Notes under the pieces: generated by a model
What the model was told of the DNA's origin: nothing
What the model saw: only the letters and a program-made list of their open reading frames with translations
Databases searched by the model: none
Program-made: the position numbers and the translations under genes
Source: Lachnospiraceae bacterium
GTDB taxonomy: Bacteria; Bacillota; Clostridia; Lachnospirales; Lachnospiraceae
Direction of reading: 5' to 3'
NCBI GenBank assembly: GCA_017420605.1
Contig: JAFOIS010000010.1
Coordinates: forward strand, 1-10,690
DNA: 10,690 bases
Part shown: positions 1-6,306 of the stretch, piece by piece
How positions within the stretch are numbered: the stretch's first letter is position 1
Layout: each line of letters begins with the position of its first letter

Positions 1-16
1 CCGGGAAGAAATATTA

Positions 17-35
17 CCGTACCATTTCGGTATGG
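17..35. repeat. Inverted repeat upstream of the SDR1 promoter region
   Basis: Seven-base arms CCGTACC (17-23) and GGTATGG (29-35) pair with one G-T wobble around a 5-base spacer. The element lies about 25 bases upstream of a possible -35 box. It could be a regulator binding site for the downstream catabolic genes or the remains of a transcript end from the gene before the window. No T-tract follows, so a terminator is less likely. Confidence 0.35.
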
Positions 36-60
36 AAAACGCGGAAATGCTGTGCCATAC

Positions 61-89
61 TGAACACAGATACAGGCAGGCCGTATGAT
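61..89 (+). promoter_or_regulatory. Possible sigma-70-type promoter for SDR1
   Basis: TGAACA (61-66, 4 of 6 to TTGACA) and TATGAT (84-89, 5 of 6 to TATAAT) are separated by exactly 17 bases. Transcription would start near 96 and give a leader of about 75 nt before the ATG at 170. The match is reasonable for a GC-rich stretch but rests on consensus only. Confidence 0.4.
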
Positions 90-98
90 GCGGAAGAA

Positions 99-136
99 TG
101 CCGGCCCGCCCGTAGGAACATGCCGGAATGCCGGCA
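99..136 (+). promoter_or_regulatory. Leader stem-loop before SDR1
   Basis: TGCCGGC (99-105) is the exact reverse complement of GCCGGCA (130-136), giving a 7-bp GC-rich stem around a 24-nt loop. The 10-base word GAATGCCGGC also occurs twice as a direct repeat, at 96-105 and 126-135. It would lie at the 5' end of the transcript from the proposed promoter. Its function is unknown; an operator with repeated half-sites or an RNA stabiliser are both possible. Confidence 0.35.
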
Positions 137-169
137 CGTGTACAATGAAGAAGCATGGGAGGAAACGCA

Positions 170-976
170 ATGAATGTCATGGACCTGTTCAGCCTGAAAG
201 GCAAGGTAGCCATCGTTACCGGCGGAAGAGGGCTTTACGGCTCCGCCATTTCCGAAGGTATGTGCGAAGCGGGCGCGACAGTCGTGATCGCATCGAGAAA
301 CGGTGCAAAGTGCGAGGAGTACGCGGCGGCGCTCAGGGAAAAGGGCTTCGACTGCTGCGGCATGTCCCTTGATCTTGCGAGCGACGAATCCATTCAGGCG
401 CTGGTCGACGCCGTATATGCGAAATACGGAAAGATCGACGTGCTCGTCAACAACGCGGTCGACCGTTCCAACATGGTGGGCTTCCCGGATGCGACAAGAG
501 AAAAACTGCAGGCGTCCGCGAGCACGAACCTGAACGGCCAGATCATTCTTTCGCAGCGCGTCATCGAGGTCATGCTGCGCGACGGCATCAAAGGCACGAT
601 CGTGAACATCACGTCGATGCGCGGCCTCGACTGCCCGCATTTCCCGTTCTATCCGCCGGAATACGGCGAACAGGCGATCAACTACACGACCGAAAAATGG
701 GCGATGGTCGGCATGACGAAATTCATGGCGGGCCGCTACGGGAAAGACGGGATCCGCGTCAACTGCATCGCACCGGGCGGCTACAACGGTGATAAGCCGG
801 CGGACCGGGTAAGTGACGAAAGCCCGTTTGCGAAAAACTACCGCGCGAACTGTCCGCTCGGCGACTGGGCGAAGTACGACGATATCAAGGGACCGGTAGT
901 CTTCCTTTCGTCGCAGGCCTCTGCCTATGTGACCGGCGCAACGTTAGTGATGGATGGCGGATGGACCATCTGGTGA
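170..976 (+). CDS. Short-chain dehydrogenase/reductase (SDR1), KduD/gluconate-5-dehydrogenase-like
   Basis: A 268-residue classical SDR, a cytosolic NAD(P)-dependent oxidoreductase probably acting on a hydroxyl of a sugar or sugar acid. Visible motifs are the Rossmann glycine-rich loop TGGRGLYG (17-24), NNA (94-96), and an Asn-Ser-Tyr-Lys tetrad: N120, S149, Y172 and K176 (YTTEK). The C-terminus GGWTIW is typical of sugar-acid SDRs. I chose ATG 170, not the in-frame ATG 155, because GGGAGG (157-162) sits 7 nt before 170 and would lie inside a longer reading frame. The DapA-like gene starts 14 nt after the stop, so the two are probably co-transcribed. Family assignment is firm. The substrate (sugar lactone formation, keto-sugar reduction or keto-deoxy-acid oxidation) is inference. 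It is related in type to the SDR at 6307, but the two differ clearly in sequence. Confidence 0.9.
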   Translation: MNVMDLFSLKGKVAIVTGGRGLYGSAISEGMCEAGATVVIASRNGAKCEEYAAALREKGFDCCGMSLDLASDESIQALVDAVYAKYGKIDVLVNNAVDRSNMVGFPDATREKLQASASTNLNGQIILSQRVIEVMLRDGIKGTIVNITSMRGLDCPHFPFYPPEYGEQAINYTTEKWAMVGMTKFMAGRYGKDGIRVNCIAPGGYNGDKPADRVSDESPFAKNYRANCPLGDWAKYDDIKGPVVFLSSQASAYVTGATLVMDGGWTIW

Positions 977-990
977 TAAAGGAGGAAAAA

Positions 991-1884
991 ATGAAACTCA
1001 ACCCCGGATTCGTACCGGCAGTCGGTACGCCGCTCGATGCGGAAGGCAATTTTATCGAAGCAAGCTACAAGAAGCAGATCGAAGACCAGATCGCGGCGGG
1101 TGCGGTCGCCATTCTTTCCATGGGTTCCATGGGCCAGCAGCCCTATATTAAGACCGGCGAGTGCGCGAAGGTCGCGCGCGCGGCTGTCGAGGCGGCGGCA
1201 GGACGCGTCCCGGTGTTCGTCGGCGCCATGGACGTTTCGGTCGCCCGCGCCAAAGAGCGCATTGCCGCGATGGAAGATCTCGACGTTGCGGGATTCGTTT
1301 TCACGACGCCGTTCTATTATGCCGTGACCCCGAAGCAGCAGATCAGCTACTTTACGGAGGTCGCCAAAGCGACGAAGCACAACATCCTTCTTTATGATCT
1401 TGCGGTCGTTACGCAGTCCAAGATCACGCTGCCGACCGTGAAGACGCTCATCAAAACGGTTCCGAACCTCAAGGGTATCAAATCCGCCGATCAGCAGATG
1501 TTCCGCCTCATGAAGCTCGATCCGGAGATCCCGGAGGATTTCATCATGGTCTATTCGGGACTCGATACGTTCGATATCGCGTACAGGTGGGGCATCACCA
1601 CGTGCCTTGACGGCATGATGAGCTGCACGCCGGTCAACTCGAAGAAACTCTTCGATTCGATGAAGGAAGGCAAATGGGATGCGGCGGCGGAAGCGCTGAA
1701 CAACATCCTTAAGTTCCGCGATTATATGGCGGCCAATGAACTCTGGGCCTGCTACACGATCGCGATGAACCTTCTCGGATACGAAGGAAGCTTCGGACCG
1801 GACTATGTTCCGAAGCACGGTCCGGAGTGGATCCCGGAGGTCAGAAAACAGCTGGAAATGATCGGCGAGCCGGTCATCGCGTAA
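991..1884 (+). CDS. DapA/N-acetylneuraminate-lyase family aldolase or lyase
   Basis: A 297-residue protein, the normal length for the dihydrodipicolinate synthase/NAL class I aldolase superfamily. It opens with a typical N-terminal strand (NPGFVPAVGTPLD). The candidate Schiff-base lysine is K164 in GIKSAD, and the conserved tyrosine is Y135 in LLYDLA. The substrate loop is GSMGQQ (45-50) where DapA usually has GTTGE. These differences argue against true lysine biosynthesis and for retro-aldol cleavage or dehydration of a keto-deoxy sugar acid, typically releasing pyruvate. ATG 991 is preceded by AAAGGAGG with ideal spacing; the in-frame ATG at 961 lies inside SDR1 and is not needed. The pair with SDR1 resembles sugar-acid catabolic operons. 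A strong terminator follows 13 nt after the stop. Confidence 0.88.
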   Translation: MKLNPGFVPAVGTPLDAEGNFIEASYKKQIEDQIAAGAVAILSMGSMGQQPYIKTGECAKVARAAVEAAAGRVPVFVGAMDVSVARAKERIAAMEDLDVAGFVFTTPFYYAVTPKQQISYFTEVAKATKHNILLYDLAVVTQSKITLPTVKTLIKTVPNLKGIKSADQQMFRLMKLDPEIPEDFIMVYSGLDTFDIAYRWGITTCLDGMMSCTPVNSKKLFDSMKEGKWDAAAEALNNILKFRDYMAANELWACYTIAMNLLGYEGSFGPDYVPKHGPEWIPEVRKQLEMIGEPVIA

Positions 1885-1897
1885 GAAGGAAAAACAC

Positions 1898-1939
1898 AGG
1901 CGGCCTGCCTCCTTTACGGGGCGGGCCGTCTATTTTTTT
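1898..1939 (+). terminator. Rho-independent terminator of the SDR1-aldolase unit
   Basis: Arms AGGCGGCCTGCC (1898-1909) and GGCGGGCCGTCT (1920-1931) form a 12-bp stem with two G-U pairs and a 10-nt loop, followed by A and seven T (1933-1939). This separates the first two genes from the surface-protein gene. Confidence 0.9.
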
Positions 1940-1940
1940 C

Positions 1941-1969
1941 TTTACGTTTCATGGAATAAACTATATACT
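1941..1969 (+). promoter_or_regulatory. Promoter of the surface-protein gene
   Basis: TTTACG (1941-1946, 4 of 6 to TTGACA) and TATACT (1964-1969, 5 of 6 to TATAAT) are spaced by 17 bases in a locally AT-rich stretch directly after the terminator. The start would be near 1976, leaving about 50 nt to the ATG at 2028. The terminator before it makes an independent promoter here likely. Confidence 0.6.
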
Positions 1970-2027
1970 GAATAGTAGATTTTTGTGCGGCCGTACCGGC
2001 CTTATTATAGAACGGGAGGACAGTAGA

Positions 2028-2732
2028 ATGAGGAATAGAAGATCGTGGATCGCGGTGTTTGCTGCCGCGGTGCTTCTTGTTACGGCATGTCTCAGCCTGA
2101 TGGTCATGGCGGATACTGCAGATGGGTCCGGAGCAACGGGGTCGGACTCCGCTCCGTCGTCCGCGTCGGAATCCGCTCCGTCGTCCGCGCCGGAATCCGC
2201 TCCGTCGTCCGCGCCGGAATCCGCTCCGTCGTCCGCGCCGGAATCCGCTCCGTCGGACGATGAATCGGAACCACCAACGGATACGCCGGAAGTATATGAC
2301 GTTATCGAGGGCGACGGCGCGGTATGGACGGAAGGCGACGGCGACCTGGCGTTCCATATCGACGCACCGTTTGAGGATTTCCTTGGCGTCATGATCGACG
2401 GCGGGGAATATCTGGCCGGCGAGGATTATTCTGTTGCGGAAGGGAGTACGATCGTCTCCCTCAAATCGAACTATGTCGCCACGCTGAGCGTTTCGACGCA
2501 TACCGTGGATTTTGCATTTGCGGGCGGTAATTCTTCCGCGACCTTTACCGTAAACCAGAAATCAGCGTCTCCGACCGAGGCGCCGGCACCGACGAAAGCG
2601 CCTTCGAAGACGTCGTCGGATACCGCACCGAAGACCGCGGATGATACCCTCATCGCGCTCGGCGCCGCACTCGTGGCCATGCTGATCCTTGCAGTCATTT
2701 CCTGGAAACGGAGCAGGGCAACGAAGGAATAA
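2028..2732 (+). CDS. Surface-anchored protein with Ser-Ala-Pro-Glu repeats, beta-sandwich-like domain and C-terminal anchor
   Basis: A 234-residue exported protein of unknown function. Residues 1-28 are a signal sequence (RNRR then a hydrophobic stretch). Residues 41-76 are low-complexity repeats of unit SAPSSAPE, a likely extended stalk. Residues about 90-175 form a domain with a pattern (acidic start, W-T-x-G-x-G, DGGEYLAG, GSTIVSLKSNY, a THTVDFAF strand) that I know from many Bacillota cell-surface proteins, some near carbohydrate-binding X2-like modules. A Pro/Thr/Ala linker (176-200) leads to APKTADD, a membrane segment (207-225) and a basic tail WKRSRATKE. This resembles a sortase signal but is not LPxTG. 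VTAC (18-21) also fits a lipobox, although hydrophobic residues continue after it. AGGAGG-like sequence (GGGAGGA, 2014-2020) supports ATG 2028. It has its own promoter and lies between two sugar-enzyme units; a role in binding extracellular glycan is only a guess. Confidence 0.85.
   Translation: MRNRRSWIAVFAAAVLLVTACLSLMVMADTADGSGATGSDSAPSSASESAPSSAPESAPSSAPESAPSSAPESAPSDDESEPPTDTPEVYDVIEGDGAVWTEGDGDLAFHIDAPFEDFLGVMIDGGEYLAGEDYSVAEGSTIVSLKSNYVATLSVSTHTVDFAFAGGNSSATFTVNQKSASPTEAPAPTKAPSKTSSDTAPKTADDTLIALGAALVAMLILAVISWKRSRATKE
2145..2255. repeat. 24-bp in-frame tandem repeat, four full copies plus a partial one
   Basis: Units start at 2145, 2169, 2193 and 2217, with a 15-base partial copy at 2241-2255. 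The three units from 2169 to 2240 are identical; the first differs at two positions (C for A near its start and T for C near its end). Each unit encodes eight residues of the SAPSSAPE type. Near-identity at DNA level points to recent slippage or unequal recombination, so copy number may vary between strains. Confidence 0.95.
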
Positions 2733-2745
2733 CGGAATGAGACTC

Positions 2746-2760
2746 CGCTTTCTGAAAGCG
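2746..2760. repeat. Small perfect hairpin after the surface-protein gene
   Basis: CGCTTT and AAAGCG are exact 6-bp arms around a 3-nt loop, 14 nt after the stop codon. No T-tract follows, so it is probably a 3'-end stabilising structure or chance rather than a terminator on its own. Confidence 0.35.
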
Positions 2761-2784
2761 ACCGATCATAGCATATAAATGTCT

Positions 2785-2840
2785 GCCGTGATGCTGACAG
2801 CCATTCTCGTTTGGCTGCCTGTCTCGCGGCTTTTCTTTTT
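2785..2840 (+). terminator. Terminator-like hairpin just before the DUF4432 gene
   Basis: An outer stem GCCGTGA (2785-2791) with TCGCGGC (2824-2830), an inner stem GACAG with CTGTC, and a top stem CCA with TGG form a long bulged hairpin, followed directly by TTTTCTTTTT (2831-2840). It would end the surface-protein transcript. It ends only 4 nt before the ribosome binding site of the next gene (AGGAGA, 2845-2850), so it could also act as an attenuator in that gene's leader. A TATAAA (2774-2779) lies just upstream, but with a poor -35. Confidence 0.6.
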
Positions 2841-2854
2841 GCACAGGAGATCCG

Positions 2855-3916
2855 ATGGAGCAGCAGGAGAACGAAGAGAGGGCAAAGAAACTTAAGTATG
2901 CCGGCAATCCGTATCAGCTCGGCGGCACGCGCCATTACCGCCTTACGGGAGGCGTGCGGGACGGCGTCCGCTGTATCGACGTGCATACCGGATCGGGCTT
3001 CGATTATACGATCGTGCCGGACCGGGGCATGGATATTTCCCTTGCCTCTTACAAGGGACGGAACCTGACGTATCTCACCGACGCGGCGGAAGCGCATCCG
3101 GCCTATTACGATCCCGAGGGAACGGAATGGCTCCGGACATTTTCCGGCGGCCTCCTTACGACCTGCGGACCGACCTATCTCGGCCCGCCATGTGAGGATG
3201 AGGGAGAGAGGCTCGGGCTCCACGGCCGCATTTCCGCGATCCCCGCACGGGACGTCTGCGACCTTTCGGACCCGGAGACGGGGATCATCCGTATCACCGG
3301 TTCCCTGCACGATATCCGGCCGTTCGGCACCAAGGTCGCAGTGAAGCGGGAGATCGTCTCCGAGATCGGAACGCCCGCGGTGGTCGTGACCGATACGGTG
3401 ACCAACAAAGGCAAGGATCCGGTGCCGCTCTGCCTTCTCTATCACATCAATTTCGGATATCCTTTCCTTACGGAACAGGCGGACTTCTGCGTTCCGTCCG
3501 CGCAGTGCGCCGGCTACGACGACTATACGCGGAAGCGCATGAAGGAGCGTTTTCATATGCATTCCCCGTCTGCGGAGCTTTCGGAACGCAATTACATGCA
3601 CACCTTCCGCGGCGGCCCGGTCACGATGGGCATCTGGAACAAGCGGATCGACATGGGGCTTGCGGTAACGGTTACTTTCGATTCCGGAGCGCTTCCCTAT
3701 GTGACCCAGTGGATGCTCGAAAATCCCATCGATTACGTGGCGGCCCTGGAGCCGGCGAACGTCCCGTGCCTGTCGCGGAGCGAACTCAGAAGCCTGCGGC
3801 TTCTTCCGCAACTCGGCCCGGGGGAAAGCAGGACGTTTTCGGTCACCATCGGCATTCTCGAAGGCAACACGCGTATCGCGGAGCATCTTACGGTCCCGGC
3901 GGAAAACGGGGACTGA
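2855..3916 (+). CDS. DUF4432 family aldose-1-epimerase-like protein
   Basis: A 353-residue galactose-mutarotase-fold protein of the DUF4432 type, expected to be cytosolic and to bind a sugar, probably interconverting anomers or a related epimerisation. Family-like motifs in order: VPDRGMDI (54-61), WLRTFSGGLLTTCG (92-105), GLHGR (121-125) containing H123, a YHINFG segment in the middle, and a C-terminal ALEPANVP segment. The combination of RGMDI, GGLLTTCG and GLHGR is characteristic of DUF4432. The start at 2855 has AGGAGA (2845-2850) 4 nt upstream. It lies directly after a terminator-like hairpin and 86 nt before the isomerase gene, with which it is probably co-transcribed. A mutarotase next to an isomerase and dehydrogenases fits intake of a reducing sugar. 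The precise substrate is not known for most of this family. Confidence 0.85.
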   Translation: MEQQENEERAKKLKYAGNPYQLGGTRHYRLTGGVRDGVRCIDVHTGSGFDYTIVPDRGMDISLASYKGRNLTYLTDAAEAHPAYYDPEGTEWLRTFSGGLLTTCGPTYLGPPCEDEGERLGLHGRISAIPARDVCDLSDPETGIIRITGSLHDIRPFGTKVAVKREIVSEIGTPAVVVTDTVTNKGKDPVPLCLLYHINFGYPFLTEQADFCVPSAQCAGYDDYTRKRMKERFHMHSPSAELSERNYMHTFRGGPVTMGIWNKRIDMGLAVTVTFDSGALPYVTQWMLENPIDYVAALEPANVPCLSRSELRSLRLLPQLGPGESRTFSVTIGILEGNTRIAEHLTVPAENGD

Positions 3917-3967
3917 AACTCCGAATAATCAGAAGTAAAGGCGCATAAGGTAAAAAGTTCATCAAAT

Positions 3968-3980
3968 GTCCGAAAAGGAC
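3968..3980. repeat. Short hairpin in the gap between the DUF4432 and isomerase genes
   Basis: GTCC (3968-3971) and GGAC (3977-3980) flank a GAAAA loop. The rest of the 86-nt gap is AT-rich, purine-rich and ends in the strong site AAAGGAGG before ATG 4003. I see no convincing promoter or terminator here; the hairpin may be an RNA processing or stabilising element. Confidence 0.25.
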
Positions 3981-4002
3981 GAAGAATAAAGGAGGTTTCA
4001 CC

Positions 4003-5382
4003 ATGGTACATTCCAACGCGGCATTCATCGTTTACGGCGTGCATAAGGACGGCCTGCTCGATCCGGACGGAAATCTTTTCATTGACCAGAGTATTATCGA
4101 CGGCGCCAAGGCCGCTCTCCGGGCGGAAGGCGTTGCCCTGGTGGAAAATGACCTCATCATCGCCACGAAGCAGGAGGCGAAGGACGTGCTCCTGCCGATT
4201 GCCAAAGACGACAGCATCGACACGCTGGTCCTTTTCTCCGGTACCTGGGTCTGGGCGGCGCATATGATCGGCGCGATCCGTGAATTCGCAAAGACCGGCA
4301 AGGGGATCGTGATCTGGACGCACGACGGTTCGCAGGGCTGGCGTCCGGTCGGCGGCCTCGTTCTTTCCGCGGCGCTTTCCGAGGTGGGGATCGCGCACAA
4401 GTTCGTATACGGCGGCATCTCCGATCCGAAGAACGTAAAGAAGGTCGCGAACTTCTGCAAGGCATCCGCGCTGAAGAAGAGTATGGAAATGACGACGCTC
4501 CGCGCGTTCGGCGGCCGCGGCATGGGCCAGACCTGCGGCGTGGCGGATCCGTCCCAGTGGATGAAGGTGTTCGGTATCGATATCGACTCCAGAGACACCT
4601 GGGAACTCATCCAGACTGCGAATGCTGTTCCGCAGGAGGAAGTGGACAAGGTCTGCGACTGGATCGATGAGAACTTCACGACGCCTGTCGAGCGCAATGA
4701 AGGCAACCTGCGCTCGGTGCGGCTGTATCTGGCGCTGAAGGCCTTAAAGGAGCGCGACGGCTTCGATTACTACACGATCCAGTCCTTCCCGGGACTCGGC
4801 GATTATTACGGCGCGTCCTGCTTCGCGCAGAGCATGATGCTCAACGACGGCGTGCCGACGTCCACGTTGTCTGACTACAACACGGCGTTGAGCTCGATCA
4901 TGATCATGGGACTTTCCGAAGACCCGATCTATTACGGCGACCTCCAGCACGTCGACAAGGCGAATAAAGAGATCAAGATCATCGGCGACGGCGCCGTTCC
5001 GCCGTGCCTGGCGAACGAGGCGGGCGTATCGCTCGCGCAGCACGGGATCCCGACGGAAGGCGAAGCGGGCGGTCTGTCCATCAGCCTGGTATGCAAGAGC
5101 GGGAAGGGCGTTCTGGCCCGGATCAGCCGCGTGAACGGCAGATTCCGGATCTGCGTCGCGAAGTGCGAAGTCTATCAGCCGGACCCGGCCATCCTCGAAG
5201 AGCGGAAGCACGAATGCGGCATCCCGTTCTGGCCGCATGCCTTCATCAAGGTCCAGGGCGACATAGACGGACTGGTCGAAAACTGGAACAACGAGTACGG
5301 CTGCCTTGGTTACGGTGAGGATCTGTACGACCAGATCATCGAATTCGGGAAGCTCATGAACATCCCGGTCCTCGCGTTCTGA
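4003..5382 (+). CDS. L-fucose/L-arabinose isomerase family protein (FucI-like fold)
   Basis: A 459-residue cytosolic protein with the overall plan of the FucI-like family (COG2407-type), shorter than E. coli FucI (about 590). The N-terminal half has alternating strands and helices (IDTLVLFSGTWVWAAHMIG, VIWTHDGSQGWRPVGG, LRAFGGRGMGQ). The C-terminal half holds the usual metal-site region: D291 in TLSDYN, GD in YYGDLQHVD, and H412 in PHAFIKVQGD. Relatives usually show a Glu two residues before the Asp of the metal motif (as in CExDxNG); here that position is Leu289, so the metal chemistry may differ. AAAGGAGG precedes ATG 4003. The amidohydrolase follows after 10 nt. Likely role: aldose-ketose isomerisation or a related reaction on a free sugar. 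Some members have no proven isomerase activity. Confidence 0.85.
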   Translation: MVHSNAAFIVYGVHKDGLLDPDGNLFIDQSIIDGAKAALRAEGVALVENDLIIATKQEAKDVLLPIAKDDSIDTLVLFSGTWVWAAHMIGAIREFAKTGKGIVIWTHDGSQGWRPVGGLVLSAALSEVGIAHKFVYGGISDPKNVKKVANFCKASALKKSMEMTTLRAFGGRGMGQTCGVADPSQWMKVFGIDIDSRDTWELIQTANAVPQEEVDKVCDWIDENFTTPVERNEGNLRSVRLYLALKALKERDGFDYYTIQSFPGLGDYYGASCFAQSMMLNDGVPTSTLSDYNTALSSIMIMGLSEDPIYYGDLQHVDKANKEIKIIGDGAVPPCLANEAGVSLAQHGIPTEGEAGGLSISLVCKSGKGVLARISRVNGRFRICVAKCEVYQPDPAILEERKHECGIPFWPHAFIKVQGDIDGLVENWNNEYGCLGYGEDLYDQIIEFGKLMNIPVLAF

Positions 5383-5392
5383 GGTGCGGCAG

Positions 5393-6304
5393 ATGAAGAT
5401 CTTTGACGCGCATCTGCACACGGAAACGGAAAACATCTGCCCGGAGGAACTGCTCCGGCGCTTTGACAGCATCGGGATATACGGCGCAACGATCATGTCG
5501 CCGCCGCCGGAATCGCCGGTGACCTCCATCGGGGTATCCTACGATACCCGGATGCGGTGTCTTGCGCAGTGGACCGAAGGACGCAGAGACAGGCTTTTCC
5601 CGGTGCTTTACATTCATCCGCTGGAGAAGGACGCGGTCGCAAAGGCAAAGGATGCGGCGCAGTGGGGCGTCGACGCCTTCAAGATCATCTATGACTGCCT
5701 GTATCCCTATGAGGAAGCTTCCATGAAGCTCCTTTCCGTTTTTGCCGAACTGGGCAAGCCCGTCATGTTCCATTCGGGCATTCTCTGGAACGGCGTCGAT
5801 TCCAGCAAGTATAACCGGCCCCTCGGATTTGAAAAGCTGGTCGAGATCCCAAAACTCAGGTTCTCGATGGGGCACTGCTCCTGGCCGTGGACGGACGAGT
5901 GCATCGCGCTGTACGGGAAGTTCCTCAATGCGTATGTGACGAATCCGAACGCGTCCGCGGAGATGTTCTTCGACCTCACGCCAGGGACGCCGGTCATTTA
6001 CCGGAAAGACCTCATTATGAAACTGTTCGGTTCCGGGTACGATACGCCGCACAATATCATGTACGGTACGGATTGTACGGCAAATAACTACAACACGCGC
6101 TGGGCGGAGTCCTGGATCAGAAGGGACCGTGCGCTGATGGAAGAAGCCGGCGCGGGCGAAGCGGTCATAGAGCATTATTTCGGCCTTAACTATCTGCGTT
6201 TCCTCGGCAGGCTGCCGAAGAATTTTACGCACGTGATCCCGGTCTCGGACGCGGCGGACGCATGGACGATCGAATACGCGAACCGGATGATGCAGGAGGA
6301 ATGA
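5393..6304 (+). CDS. Amidohydrolase-2 family metal-dependent hydrolase (possible sugar lactonase)
   Basis: A 303-residue TIM-barrel hydrolase of the amidohydrolase-2 type (PF04909). The metal-site residues can be read in order: H7 and H9 in DAHLH, a possible ligand or carbamate-site lysine K97 in FKIIYD, H127 in MFHSG, H161 in GHCSW and D227 in YGTDC. Start ATG 5393 is chosen over GTG 5384 because GAGGT (5381-5385) is correctly placed for it and DAHLH is then near the N-terminus as usual. The ribosome site overlaps the stop codon of the isomerase gene, so translation is probably coupled. In sugar loci such proteins often open sugar 1,4- or 1,5-lactones made by SDR dehydrogenases; that role is inferred from context. 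Decarboxylase activity is the other common function of this family. Confidence 0.88.
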   Translation: MKIFDAHLHTETENICPEELLRRFDSIGIYGATIMSPPPESPVTSIGVSYDTRMRCLAQWTEGRRDRLFPVLYIHPLEKDAVAKAKDAAQWGVDAFKIIYDCLYPYEEASMKLLSVFAELGKPVMFHSGILWNGVDSSKYNRPLGFEKLVEIPKLRFSMGHCSWPWTDECIALYGKFLNAYVTNPNASAEMFFDLTPGTPVIYRKDLIMKLFGSGYDTPHNIMYGTDCTANNYNTRWAESWIRRDRALMEEAGAGEAVIEHYFGLNYLRFLGRLPKNFTHVIPVSDAADAWTIEYANRMMQEE

Positions 6305-6306
6305 TC

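Noticed and set aside
1827..2027. Upstream extension of the surface-protein frame
   Set aside because: It overlaps the end of the aldolase gene and passes through a terminator and a promoter; the signal sequence begins at 2028.
2145..2255. CRISPR-like repeat array
   Set aside because: Units are directly adjacent with no spacers and are in frame within a coding sequence.
2122..2394. Repetitive Arg/Asn/Pro-rich frame on the + strand over the 24-bp repeats
   Set aside because: It is the tandem repeat read in another frame; only the frame from 2028 has a signal sequence, a domain, an anchor and a good ribosome site.
2471..3886. Open frame on the - strand (471 codons) opposite the surface-protein and DUF4432 genes
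   Set aside because: It runs across a terminator and two unrelated genes, has no domain pattern and has the Arg/His bias of a codon shadow.
3505..3948. Alternative + strand frame overlapping the DUF4432 gene end
   Set aside because: It has no ribosome site and no recognisable protein pattern, and most of it overlaps a clear gene in another frame.
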